Shown here piece after piece: positions 55,301-62,849 of a stretch of DNA of 64,000 nt. Both the position numbers and the translations under genes were made by a program. This DNA is from Caulobacter sp. 602-2. GTDB lineage: Bacteria; Pseudomonadota; Alphaproteobacteria; Caulobacterales; Caulobacteraceae. The DNA is taken from contig NZ_JAAKGT010000010.1 in the NCBI RefSeq assembly GCF_011043625.1, forward strand, positions 124,001 to 188,000, read 5' to 3'. How positions within the stretch are numbered: the stretch's first letter is position 1; each line of letters begins with the position of its first letter. The notes beneath the pieces are model-generated. The model was not told where the DNA came from, ran no database searches, and saw nothing but the letters and a program-made list of their open reading frames with translations.

Positions 55301-57193
55301 GCCCGTCCAGATGGCGACGAAGGCGGCCTCGAAGGCGCCCTTCACGTCGGCGAACGACAGGTGCTCGCCTTCCTCGTCGCGCAGCACGAACTCGTGCACC
55401 CAGGTCGGGGCCTTGAGGCCGTCGACGGTGGGCTTCAGCTTGAAGCCGTCTTCGATCAGGGCTTTCAGGCCCATGTGCTCGAGGATCGGCAGCACGTCGG
55501 CCAGCGGCGCGGCCGCGCCCGGACGATACAGCTTGAAGCGGAAGGTCATGGCGTCGTCGCCGTCGCGGCGGAAGGCCCGCACGCGCACGGCCTCGCCGGC
55601 CTTCAGGTCGTCGACGACGGCGATGTCGGCCAGGGCCTCAGGCGCGTCGTACTGGTCGCGGTAGCCGGGCGGGAAGGCGCCGGCCCAGCGCGACAGGGTG
55701 TCGACCACCGGGCGGGTGGCGCCGCGCTCGCGGACGATGGCTTCGAAGCGGTCGTCCCAGGTGCGGGTGGTCTCGGCGATGGCCGCTTCCAGCGCGGCCA
55801 GGTCGGGATCGGGATGCACGCCCGGCTTGACGCCGAGGATGTAGTGCACCCGGGCCAGCGGGGCGTCGGAGAAGCTCGGATAATAGGCCGAGACGCGGCC
55901 GTCGAAGGCCTGGCTGAGCAGGTCGCCGGCGCGCTGACGCACGCCGGAGTCATAGCGTTCGCGCGGGACGAACAGCAGGGCCGAGATGAAGCGGTCGAAC
56001 GGGTCGCGGCGGGTGAACAGGCGCACGCGCGGACGGTCGTAGAGGTGCAGCACGCCCAGCGCCATCGCGAGCAGGTCGCTCTCTTCGATCTGGAACAGCT
56101 CGTCGCGCGGCCAGGTCTCGAGGATGTTGCGCAGGCGCTTGCCGTTGTGGCTGTCGGGATCCTTGCCGGCTTGCCCGAGCACGTGCTCGACCTTGCGGCG
56201 GATCAGCGGCACCTCGTGGGCCGGGGTCTCGTAGGCCTCGGCGGTGAACAGGCCAACGAAGCGGACCTCGCCCGAGGGCTTGCCGTCGGCGCCGTAGCGG
56301 CGCACGCCGACGTAATCCATGTAGCCGCGGCGGTGGACCCTGGAACGCAGGTTCGACTTGGCCACGACCAGCGGGGCGCCCAGCAGCAGGTGGTCGCGCA
56401 CCTGCGGCGACAGGATCGCCGGCTCGCTTTCGCGGCGCAGGACGGTGCGGGCCTGGTCGCGCAGCACGCCGAGGCTGCCTTCGGGCTGATAGAGCGGCTC
56501 TTCGGCGGCGTAGCCGCCATCGGCGGTGCGGGGATATTCGTAGACCCGCGCGCCCAGGAACACGAAGTGGTCGCCTTCCAGCCAGTCGAGGAAGTCCAGG
56601 CCCTCGGCGCGTTCGTCGGCCGGGATCTCGACCTGCGCGCCGCGCAGCTCGTCGATCGTGCGGCGCATCAGGGCGCGCATGGCGTCGAAGTCGTCGACGG
56701 CGCGGTGGACGTCGGCCAGGGCGTCGCGGACGGCGGTCAGCAGGGCCTCTTCACGGTCCTGGCCGACGGGCTCCAGCCACACCTGGATCAGCGAACGGCG
56801 CTGGCCGGCCAGCTCGACCATCGGGTGGAACATGGCGCGGACCGAGAAGCCGGTCTCGGCGATGGCGCCCATGATCGAGTCGACGAGGAAGGGACGGTCG
56901 GGCTGGACGATCTCGAGGACGTCGCCGCCCTTGGCGGTGCGCACGCGCAGGGCCAGGGCTTCGTTGGCCGAGGTCTCGGCGAAACGGTAGAGGGCGGCCA
57001 GCTCGGCGGCCACGTCGCCGGCCTGGACGCCGGGCAGCTCCTCGGCCGACCAGTCTTCCGCGGCCAGGGCCGCGAACTGGGCCTGGGCAGGGGTGAGCGC
57101 ACCGCCGAAAGCCGTTTCCAGAGCCGCGCTCAGGGCCGTTCCCTGGGCGCTGGACGTCTGTTGGTTCGCCTTGCGGTCACTATCGCCGACCAT
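52367..57193 (-). CDS. NAD-specific glutamate dehydrogenase, large (180 kDa) class
   Basis: Cytosolic enzyme (1608 aa) that oxidises L-glutamate to 2-oxoglutarate and ammonia with NAD. The large N-terminal regulatory part holds ACT-like segments; the catalytic region near residues 740-1100 shows GPVARGGLRWSDRRDDFRTE, VPVGSKGGFYPKQLP, GIGDMSGDVFGNGM-like GVGDMSGDVFGNGML and ADYDASKLSKGG. The length and blocks match GdhB-type enzymes. ATG with GAGGAAA upstream. The preceding 339-base gap contains a multi-hairpin array that may be its leader or a separate RNA. Together with glsA it supports growth on glutamine and glutamate. Confidence 0.96.
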   Translation of the reverse strand: MVGDSDRKANQQTSSAQGTALSAALETAFGGALTPAQAQFAALAAEDWSAEELPGVQAGDVAAELAALYRFAETSANEALALRVRTAKGGDVLEIVQPDRPFLVDSIMGAIAETGFSVRAMFHPMVELAGQRRSLIQVWLEPVGQDREEALLTAVRDALADVHRAVDDFDAMRALMRRTIDELRGAQVEIPADERAEGLDFLDWLEGDHFVFLGARVYEYPRTADGGYAAEEPLYQPEGSLGVLRDQARTVLRRESEPAILSPQVRDHLLLGAPLVVAKSNLRSRVHRRGYMDYVGVRRYGADGKPSGEVRFVGLFTAEAYETPAHEVPLIRRKVEHVLGQAGKDPDSHNGKRLRNILETWPRDELFQIEESDLLAMALGVLHLYDRPRVRLFTRRDPFDRFISALLFVPRERYDSGVRQRAGDLLSQAFDGRVSAYYPSFSDAPLARVHYILGVKPGVHPDPDLAALEAAIAETTRTWDDRFEAIVRERGATRPVVDTLSRWAGAFPPGYRDQYDAPEALADIAVVDDLKAGEAVRVRAFRRDGDDAMTFRFKLYRPGAAAPLADVLPILEHMGLKALIEDGFKLKPTVDGLKAPTWVHEFVLRDEEGEHLSFADVKGAFEAAFVAIWTGKAESDGFNRLVLELGVDWREAALVRALARYRQQTGLDPSQAVQEAALADNPGVARLILDLFRIKFDPAIAADLAARKAQAQAVAEKITEALQAVESLDADRVLRRIAALVGAIQRTNFYQAGEDGGHKPHISFKIASRELADLPAPKPYREIFVSAPHVEGVHLRFGPVARGGLRWSDRRDDFRTEVLGLVKAQQVKNAVIVPVGSKGGFYPKQLPRGGDRDAVQAEAIRAYKTFLSGLLDITDNIDADNQVIAPPAVVAHDGEDPYLVVAADKGTATFSDIANGLAESYGFWLGDAFASGGSVGYDHKVMGITARGAWEAVKRHFRELGKDIQAEPFTVVGVGDMSGDVFGNGMLLSKQTKLLAAFDHRHIFLDPDPDPAVSWAERDRMFKLPRSSWADYDASKLSKGGAIVPRNQKEIPLSPEVQAMLDLKAASVSPAELMTAILKSRAELLYLGGIGTYVKAKGETNAEAGDKANDAIRVNGSDLRVKVVGEGANLGLTQAGRIEFAQAGGHSNTDAIDNSAGVDSSDHEVNIKILTGLLERSGELTRPDRNTLLASMTDDVAHHVLEHNYDQTLALTLLESDSAEELEAHARFMSELEARGRLDRKVEGLPDATVLADRAQAKKGLTRPELAVLLAYGKLDLFDEIIASRAPDDPWFETTLRGYFPGALGKYADAMQKHRLKREIIATVVGNQMVNMCGPTFPGRLKAAAGCDVEALVVGFAAAREILGVDALWDQVSALDNKAEAEGQTALYKALAYALRSLTFWLARRAFRDKSSVQQLVEAYGPSVAALKGLTPAILSSFEQKTTAKRAKLYVADGAPQQLAEAVAALQPVTTAADLVDLGNASSWSVENVARLYHQVGAALGFDRLRWAAGQFVGGDSFERLAVRRLIEDLLFEQAAITQAVLKFAANAQAGDDEGSAKAAVASWAALRADRVKAAKRTVEDIEQAGGGWTFAKLTIANAALRELSVQG

Positions 57194-57345
57194 GGGATTT
57201 CCTCGCGAATTTTTGGCGACAACCTAGCCCTTTCCCGTGCGCGTTCAACCGACACGCCCGAGAACCGAACAATATTTTGCCTAAACTGCTGAATTCCGAA
57301 GGAAGCGCCACCCACATTTCTATCCGGGCGCCCTGGCCGTGGATT

Positions 57346-57500
57346 GTTCGGAAACGCTGCTCCGAACACGGAAGCGCCGCCGGTGGGGGGAGACCGGCGG
57401 CGCAGGCCCGCCTTGGGGGGGCGGCGGGCGTTTTCCGCGTCCGACGCGCCAGGTAAAGCAGGCTGGCGTCGCGCGGGACCGGGATTGGGGGGCTCCCGGT
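57346..57500 (-). ncRNA. Candidate structured RNA: hairpin array with C-rich loops
   Basis: Five hairpins lie in a row in the 339-base gap between the AI-2E-family gene and the glutamate dehydrogenase gene. On the minus strand the stems are ACCGGGA/TCCCGGT (57500-57478), a CTGGCGTC-type stem with a 2-base bulge (57470-57443), GCCCGCC/GGCGGGC (57429-57406), GCGCCGCCGGT/ACCGGCGGCGC (57403-57374) and GTTCGGA/TCCGAAC (57367-57346). Three loops are nearly the same C runs: GCCCCCCAA, GCCCCCCCAA and CTCCCCCC. Such loops could pair with ribosome-binding sites, as in alphaproteobacterial small RNAs with anti-SD loops. It may be a separate RNA or the gdh leader; no T-run terminator is visible and strand is inferred. 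Confidence 0.45.
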
Positions 57501-57532
57501 ACCAGACCTAGATAGGAGCGCTCCCAAGAAAT

Positions 57533-58660
57533 TTAAGCCCCTTTTTTCGAACTCGGCCTTTTTCTCGCAGATCCCTGTTTGGCGACGCCCGCCGGGCCGT
57601 GTCCGGTGGCCCGTTCGCTGGTCGGATCCCCGTCCTCCGACAGCAGGATGGCGATCCAGCGGGTGCCGTCGAACTGGGCCAGGATCAGCATCAGGGCCAC
57701 GGTCAGGGGCGTGGACAGGAACATGCCGATGCCGCCCCACAGCGCGCCCCAGACGGCCAGCGACAGCAGGACGACGGTCGGGTCCATGTTCAGGCTGTCG
57801 CCCTGCATGCGCGGCAGGACGACATTGCCCACGACGAAGAAGATCACCTGCAGCGACCCGGCCAGGATCAGGGCCGGCAGCAGGCTGTGGGGGAACTGCA
57901 CCAAGGCAAACAGCGGCGGCAGGATGCAGCCGATGGCGCCGCCGATGATCGGGATGTAGGCGGCGATGAAGATCAGGAAGGCCCAGAAGAAGGCGTTGTC
58001 GAGCCCGACCAGGGCCATCACCGCCCAGGCGGCCACGGCGATCATCAGGCCGGTGACGGTTTGGATCCACAGGTACTGCTCGACCCCGTTGCGGATGCGC
58101 TGGAACAGGGCCACCGACTGATCGCGCTCGGCGTGGTGCGGGAACAGCGCGACGATCTTGCGCGAGAAGCCCCGGCGCGAGGCGATGATGAAGCCCAGAT
58201 AGATCAGCACCAGGACGGCGTTGGAGGCGAAGTTCTGCAGGCTGCCGGCGATGGCCCCGACATATTGCTGCGGATTGAGCTGGGCGATCAGGTCGTCCAG
58301 CGTGGGGGCGACGCGGATCCCGAAGAGGCCGGCGATCTTGGCGATCACCTCGTTGAGGCGCGGCGCATAGGCCTTGGCCTGGCCGACGAACCCGGCGCCG
58401 TTCTCGACGACGATCCACACCGAGCCGCCGAACAGCAGCAGCGACAGCACGATGGCCGTCGGCAGGGCCAGCTTCTCGGGGAACTTGGGCACCCGCACCG
58501 TCAGCACGCGGGCGAAACTGTCGATCATCACCGCCAGGAAGATGGCCAGGACCAGCGGGGTGAGAATGCCGCGCATGAAATAGAGGGCCGCGCCGGCCGC
58601 GACCACCGCCAGGAAGACGACGGCGTTGCGGCTGGTGATCGAGGGCGTGAAGGTCGTCAT
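57533..58660 (-). CDS. AI-2E transporter (PerM) family membrane protein
   Basis: Polytopic inner-membrane protein (375 aa). The N-terminal paired helices (RNAVVFLAVVAAGAALYFMR, ILTPLVLAIFLAVMI) and the C-terminal GAIGCILPPLFALVQ and WGALWGGIGMFLSTPLTVAL are typical of the family, with a soluble loop between residues 85 and 150. Substrates of most members are unknown, so the AI-2 name should not be taken literally. A basic, Ser/Lys-rich tail ends the protein. It precedes the hairpin array on the same strand. Confidence 0.92.
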   Translation of the reverse strand: MTTFTPSITSRNAVVFLAVVAAGAALYFMRGILTPLVLAIFLAVMIDSFARVLTVRVPKFPEKLALPTAIVLSLLLFGGSVWIVVENGAGFVGQAKAYAPRLNEVIAKIAGLFGIRVAPTLDDLIAQLNPQQYVGAIAGSLQNFASNAVLVLIYLGFIIASRRGFSRKIVALFPHHAERDQSVALFQRIRNGVEQYLWIQTVTGLMIAVAAWAVMALVGLDNAFFWAFLIFIAAYIPIIGGAIGCILPPLFALVQFPHSLLPALILAGSLQVIFFVVGNVVLPRMQGDSLNMDPTVVLLSLAVWGALWGGIGMFLSTPLTVALMLILAQFDGTRWIAILLSEDGDPTSERATGHGPAGVAKQGSARKRPSSKKGA

Positions 58661-58768
58661 CGACGGGAATCTCTGCTGGCGTAGATCTTGGGCGCCATTG
58701 TTCAGGCCGATTGGCGAGAGACAAGGCGCCAGCTAGGCTTAAGCCTCAATCATGTAGGGAAGTTGCGC

Positions 58769-60271
58769 ATGACCCTGGCGATCGGCGAAGGCGAGATCCT
58801 GATCGGGCTCGGCGAAGGACCTGTCACTCAGCGGCTGGACCGCTCCAATCGCCACGGCGTGGTGGCCGGCGCCACCGGCACCGGCAAGACCGTGACGCTG
58901 CAGGTCATGGCCCAGGCCTTCGCCGACGCGGGCGTGCCGGTGTTCGCCGCCGACGTGAAAGGCGACCTTTCCGGCGTCGCCGCGCTGGGAACGCCGAACG
59001 AGAAGATGCAGGCTCGCGCCGCGTCGATGGACATCACCCTGACCCCGGCCGCCCCGCCGACCATCTTCTGGGACCTGTTCGGCGAGAAGGGCCACCCGAT
59101 CCGCACGACCATCTCGGAGATGGGGCCGCTGCTGCTCTCGCGCCTGCTGGAGCTCAACGACGTGCAGGAAGGGGTGCTGACCATCACCTTCCACGTCGCC
59201 GACCAGGACGGCCTGCTGCTGCTGGACCTGAAGGACCTGCAGGCGGCGCTGAAATACGTGGCCGACAACGCCGGCGAGATCGGCACCCAGTACGGCAACG
59301 TCTCGGCCGCCACGGTCGGCGCGATCCAGCGCAAGCTCTTGACCCTGCAGACGCAGGGGGCCGAGCACTTCTTCGGCGAGCCGGCCCTGAACCTCGCCGA
59401 CATCATGCGCACCGACGTGGCCGGTCGCGGCTACGTCAATGTGCTGGCGGCAGACAAGCTGATCCAGTCGCCCAAGCTCTATTCGACCTTCCTGCTGTGG
59501 CTGCTGTCGGAGCTGTTCGAAGAACTGCCCGAGGTGGGCGATCCGGAAAAGCCCAAGCTCGTCTTCTTCTTCGACGAGGCGCACCTGCTGTTCAACGACG
59601 CGCCCAAGCCCCTGCTGGAGAAGATCGAGCAGGTGGTGCGCCTGATCCGCTCGAAGGGCGTGGGCATCTATTTCGTCACCCAGAACCCGGCCGACATTCC
59701 CGACGCGGTGCTGGGCCAGCTGGGCGCGCGCGTGCAGCACGCGCTGCGCGCCTACACCCCGGCCGACCAGAAGGGCCTGAAGGCGGCGGCCCAGTCGTTC
59801 CGGGTCAATCCCGCCTTCGACACCGCCGAGACCATCCAGGCCCTGGGCGTGGGCGAGGCCCTGGTCTCGGTGCTCGACGCCAAGGGCGCGCCCTGCGTGG
59901 TGCAGAAGACCCTGATCCGCCCGCCGGCCTCGCGCCTGGGCCCGCTGACGCCCGAAGAGCGCGCCGCCGCCATCGCCAAGAGCCCGGTGGCCGGCCTCTA
60001 CGACACCGCCCAGGACCGCGCCTCGGCCTACGAGACCCTGCAAGGCCGCGCCGCCGAGGCCGAACGCCAGCGCGCGGCCGAAGAGAAGGTGCGCGAGCGC
60101 GAACGCGCCCGGGAAGAGCGCGAGGAGGCCCGCGCCTCGCGGCCTCGCGCGTCGTCCAGCCGCCAGGGCATGGCCGAGACCTTCGCCAAGTCGCTGCTGC
60201 GCACCGTGGCCAGCCAGGCCGGCCGCGAGATCATGCGCGGGCTGCTGGGGGGATTGAGCCGCAGGCGGTAG
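58769..60271 (+). CDS. HerA-like ATPase (DUF853)
   Basis: Soluble HerA/FtsK-superfamily ATPase (500 aa). Walker A is [17 protein letters not shown], Walker B is [13 protein letters not shown], and an Arg-rich sensor region [22 protein letters not shown] follows. The DUF853 group is widespread and often annotated as a helicase-like or NTPase protein of unknown role. The C-terminal 80 residues form a charged coiled coil rich in Arg and Glu. The ATG at 58769 has AGGGA eight bases upstream. A family C repeat follows and separates it from the convergent histidine kinase. Confidence 0.9.
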   Translation: MTLAIGEGEILIGLGEGPVTQRLDRSNRHGVVAGATGTGKTVTLQVMAQAFADAGVPVFAADVKGDLSGVAALGTPNEKMQARAASMDITLTPAAPPTIFWDLFGEKGHPIRTTISEMGPLLLSRLLELNDVQEGVLTITFHVADQDGLLLLDLKDLQAALKYVADNAGEIGTQYGNVSAATVGAIQRKLLTLQTQGAEHFFGEPALNLADIMRTDVAGRGYVNVLAADKLIQSPKLYSTFLLWLLSELFEELPEVGDPEKPKLVFFFDEAHLLFNDAPKPLLEKIEQVVRLIRSKGVGIYFVTQNPADIPDAVLGQLGARVQHALRAYTPADQKGLKAAAQSFRVNPAFDTAETIQALGVGEALVSVLDAKGAPCVVQKTLIRPPASRLGPLTPEERAAAIAKSPVAGLYDTAQDRASAYETLQGRAAEAERQRAAEEKVRERERAREEREEARASRPRASSSRQGMAETFAKSLLRTVASQAGREIMRGLLGGLSRRR

Positions 60272-60274
60272 GTT

Positions 60275-60440
60275 CCTTCTCCCTGCGGGAGAAGGTGGCG
60301 GCCGAAGGCCGACGGATGAGGGGTCTCTCAAACCTGAGCCGTCGCGCCCGGTCGATCAGCCTGGCGAGGCCGACAGGCCTGTCGACCCCTCACCCGACCT
60401 GCTTCGCAGGCCACCCTCTCCCGCAAGGGGAGAGGGATCA
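60275..60440. repeat. Composite palindromic repeat, family C copy 3 (between convergent genes)
   Basis: In reversed order relative to the other copies: CCTTCTCCCTGCGGGAGAAGG near the left (split CCTTCTCCC and GGGAGAAGG) and CCCGCAAGGGGAGAGGGATC at the right, whose last bases are the TGA stop of the histidine kinase. The inner AACGCCGCG terminator hairpin of copies 1 and 2 is missing. Confidence 0.85.
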
Positions 60441-62759
60441 TTTCTGATTGACCGCCTCGGCCAGCGCCCGATGCAGCTGCTCTATCCGGAACGGCTTGCG
60501 CAGCACCGGCCAGGGCAGGTCTTCCAGGGCGGCGGCCAGGCGGTCGCCGGCGTAGCCGGTGGTCAGGAGGACGGCGGTGCGGGGCGAGCGCTCGGCGACG
60601 ATGCGGCCCAGCTCCACGCCGCTGACGCCGCCGGGCATCACCAGGTCCGACAGCAGCACGTCGAAGGCGGCCTCGGCGTCGAGGCGGGCCAGGGCCGCCC
60701 GGCCGTGCTCGGCGGTGACGACGACGCAGCCCAGTTCCGACAGTGCGCCCTCGGTGATCGCCCGGACGCTGGGATCGTCCTCGACCAGCAGCACCCGAAC
60801 ACCGGAAAGATCGGCGGCCGGGGCGTCCTCGGCCCGCTCCACGGCCACGCCCTCGCCGGCGGCGGCGGGCAGGTGCAGCGAGACGGTCGTGCCCCCGCCC
60901 TGCTGGCTGTCGATGGTCACGGCCCCGCCGCACTGGCGCACGAAGCCGTAGACCTGGGCCAAGCCAAGGCCCGTGCCCTTGCCGACCTCCTTGGTGGTGA
61001 AGAACGGCTCGAACACCCGGGCGAGCACCTCGGGCGACATGCCGTGGCCGGTGTCCGACACCGAAACGCGCACATAGTCGCCGGCCGGGGCCTCGCCCGC
61101 CTGGCCGTCCTCCAGGCGCTCGGCCGAGACCTCGACGGTGATGGTTCCGTGATCGGGCGTGGCGTCGACGGCGTTGACGACGAGATTGAGCAGGGCCGCC
61201 TCGAACTGGGCGGCGTCGACGCGGCTGGATCCCGCCTCGCCGTCGGCGCGGACCACCAGGCTCTTGGCGTCGCCGACGGCGCGGCGGACCAGGGGCTCGA
61301 CCTGCAGGATCAGGCCGGCGATGTCGACGACCTCCAGCTTCAGTTCCTGGCTGCGCGAGAAGGCCAGCAGCTGGCGGGTCAGGCGCTCGCCGCGCTGGCC
61401 GGCGGCCAGGGCCGCCTCGCCCAGGCGCCGCACCCGCGCCACGTCGTCGGGACGCTTGAGGATCATGTCCAGCCCGCCGACCATCACGGTCAGCAGGTTG
61501 TTGAAGTCGTGTGCGACGCCGCCGGTCAGCCGGCCGACGGTCTCCAGCCGCTGCGACTGGGCGAGCGCCGCCTCGGTCTTGGCGCGCTCGGCGATGCTGG
61601 CCTCCAGGGCCGCGGTGCGCTCGGCCACGCGGTCTTCCAGCTCCAGCGTGGTCTCGACCACCTCGGTATTGTCGAAGCAGCTGCCGATATAGCCCTGGTA
61701 CTGGCCGTAGGCGTCGTGGCGCGGCGCGCCGGCGCTGCTGATCCAGCGCCAGGCGCCGTCGGCGCGGCGTAGGCGGAAGGCGGCCCGGAACGCGCGGCGC
61801 TCGGCCATGGCGGCCGCCGCCTCGGCCTCGGCGGCCTCCAGGTCGTCGGGATGCACGCCCGCCGCCCAGCCGCGCCCCAGCTCCTCGTCCATCGCCCGGC
61901 CGGTGAACTTCAGCCAGGCGTCGTTGAACCAGATGCAGGCTCCGTCGGCGCCGGAGATCCAGATCATCACCGGCGCGGCATTGGCCACGCCCCGGAACTG
62001 CTCTTCGCTGGTGCGCAGGGCGGCCTGGGCGCGGCGCTCGCGGGTCACGTCGCGAAAGGTCACCGCCAGGCCCTCGGTGATGCGCACGCCGCTGGAGCGC
62101 ACCCAGTGCTCCTCGCCGTCGATCACCCGGCGCACCTCCAGGTCGTCGGGGCCGCCCTCGTCGAGCAGCCGCGACAGGCGCTCGATCATCTGCTGGCCGG
62201 TCTCGTCGGGAAAAACGTCGCGCACCCGGCGGCCGATCAGGCTGGAGACGCCGCGCGGCCGCAGCGCCTGGGCGGCGGGGTTGGCGTAGGTCCAGCGGAA
62301 GTCGGCGATCTGGCCGCCGCGCCGCAGCGGCTCCAGGATCACGAAGGCGTCGAGCGAGGCGTCCTGGGCGATGCGGAAGCGCTCCTCGGCGGCCAGGCCG
62401 CTGCGCACCGCCAGCCGCAGGGCGGCGACGAACAGCACGATGAGGCCGCCGCTGAGCGCGAAGGTGGCCAGCTGCGCGGCCTGGGCCGTGTCGAGCGGGC
62501 CGCCCATCCACAGCAGGCGCACGATCAGCGCGCTGGCCAGCATCGCGGCCAGGCCCGCCCAGAGCCCGCCGACCAGGGCGGCCAGCATGACGGCGACGAA
62601 GAACGGCGGGAAGTTGCTGGGGTGGTCGGTCAGGCTGGCCGCGCCGACGCGGGCGGCCACGGCCAGGCCCACGGCCACGCCGGCCAGGCAGAACCTGAGG
62701 ATCGGGCGGTCGACCGACGATGCGAACCGGATCGTCGCCCGACTGAGAAACTGGCCCAT
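60438..62759 (-). CDS. Membrane PAS hybrid histidine kinase, probably stress-regulated
   Basis: Hybrid sensor kinase (773 aa). Four helices of a DUF4118-like membrane domain (20-118) are followed by two PAS domains (about 122-245 and 250-370), a coiled linker, HisKA with His417 in GGVAHDFNNLLTVM, an ATPase domain (NLVVNAVDATPDHG, DTGHGMSPE, GTGLGLAQVYGF) and a C-terminal receiver with phospho-acceptor Asp in VLLSDLVMPGG. An exact EcfG-type promoter lies 50 bases before the ATG. This layout is like kinases that feed phosphorelays; the partner is not in view. A family C repeat abuts the stop. Confidence 0.93.
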   Translation of the reverse strand: MGQFLSRATIRFASSVDRPILRFCLAGVAVGLAVAARVGAASLTDHPSNFPPFFVAVMLAALVGGLWAGLAAMLASALIVRLLWMGGPLDTAQAAQLATFALSGGLIVLFVAALRLAVRSGLAAEERFRIAQDASLDAFVILEPLRRGGQIADFRWTYANPAAQALRPRGVSSLIGRRVRDVFPDETGQQMIERLSRLLDEGGPDDLEVRRVIDGEEHWVRSSGVRITEGLAVTFRDVTRERRAQAALRTSEEQFRGVANAAPVMIWISGADGACIWFNDAWLKFTGRAMDEELGRGWAAGVHPDDLEAAEAEAAAAMAERRAFRAAFRLRRADGAWRWISSAGAPRHDAYGQYQGYIGSCFDNTEVVETTLELEDRVAERTAALEASIAERAKTEAALAQSQRLETVGRLTGGVAHDFNNLLTVMVGGLDMILKRPDDVARVRRLGEAALAAGQRGERLTRQLLAFSRSQELKLEVVDIAGLILQVEPLVRRAVGDAKSLVVRADGEAGSSRVDAAQFEAALLNLVVNAVDATPDHGTITVEVSAERLEDGQAGEAPAGDYVRVSVSDTGHGMSPEVLARVFEPFFTTKEVGKGTGLGLAQVYGFVRQCGGAVTIDSQQGGGTTVSLHLPAAAGEGVAVERAEDAPAADLSGVRVLLVEDDPSVRAITEGALSELGCVVVTAEHGRAALARLDAEAAFDVLLSDLVMPGGVSGVELGRIVAERSPRTAVLLTTGYAGDRLAAALEDLPWPVLRKPFRIEQLHRALAEAVNQK

Positions 62760-62808
62760 TACGCTAGCCCCGCGTCACCAGGCGCACCCCCGCCGGCGAC
62801 GCCTTGCA

Positions 62809-62833
62809 AACGCCGCCGCACGGCAGAGGTTCC
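62809..62833 (-). promoter_or_regulatory. Sigma-T (EcfG) general-stress promoter of the hybrid kinase
   Basis: On the minus strand GGAAC (62833-62829), a 16-base spacer and CGTT (62812-62809) match the EcfG consensus exactly, 50 bases before the kinase ATG and 17 bases past the stop of the GGDEF-EAL gene. Confidence 0.75.
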
Positions 62834-62849
62834 CGGAAGGGACGTACGA

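Noticed and set aside
52712..57292. A 1526-residue open frame on the plus strand across the glutamate dehydrogenase gene
   Set aside because: It is a shadow of the dehydrogenase gene, which has clear catalytic motifs. No ribosome-binding site or family match.
57374..57403. Simple rho-independent terminator of the AI-2E-family gene
   Set aside because: The stem is strong but not followed by a T run on either strand, and it is one of five consecutive hairpins over 130 bases from the stop codon.
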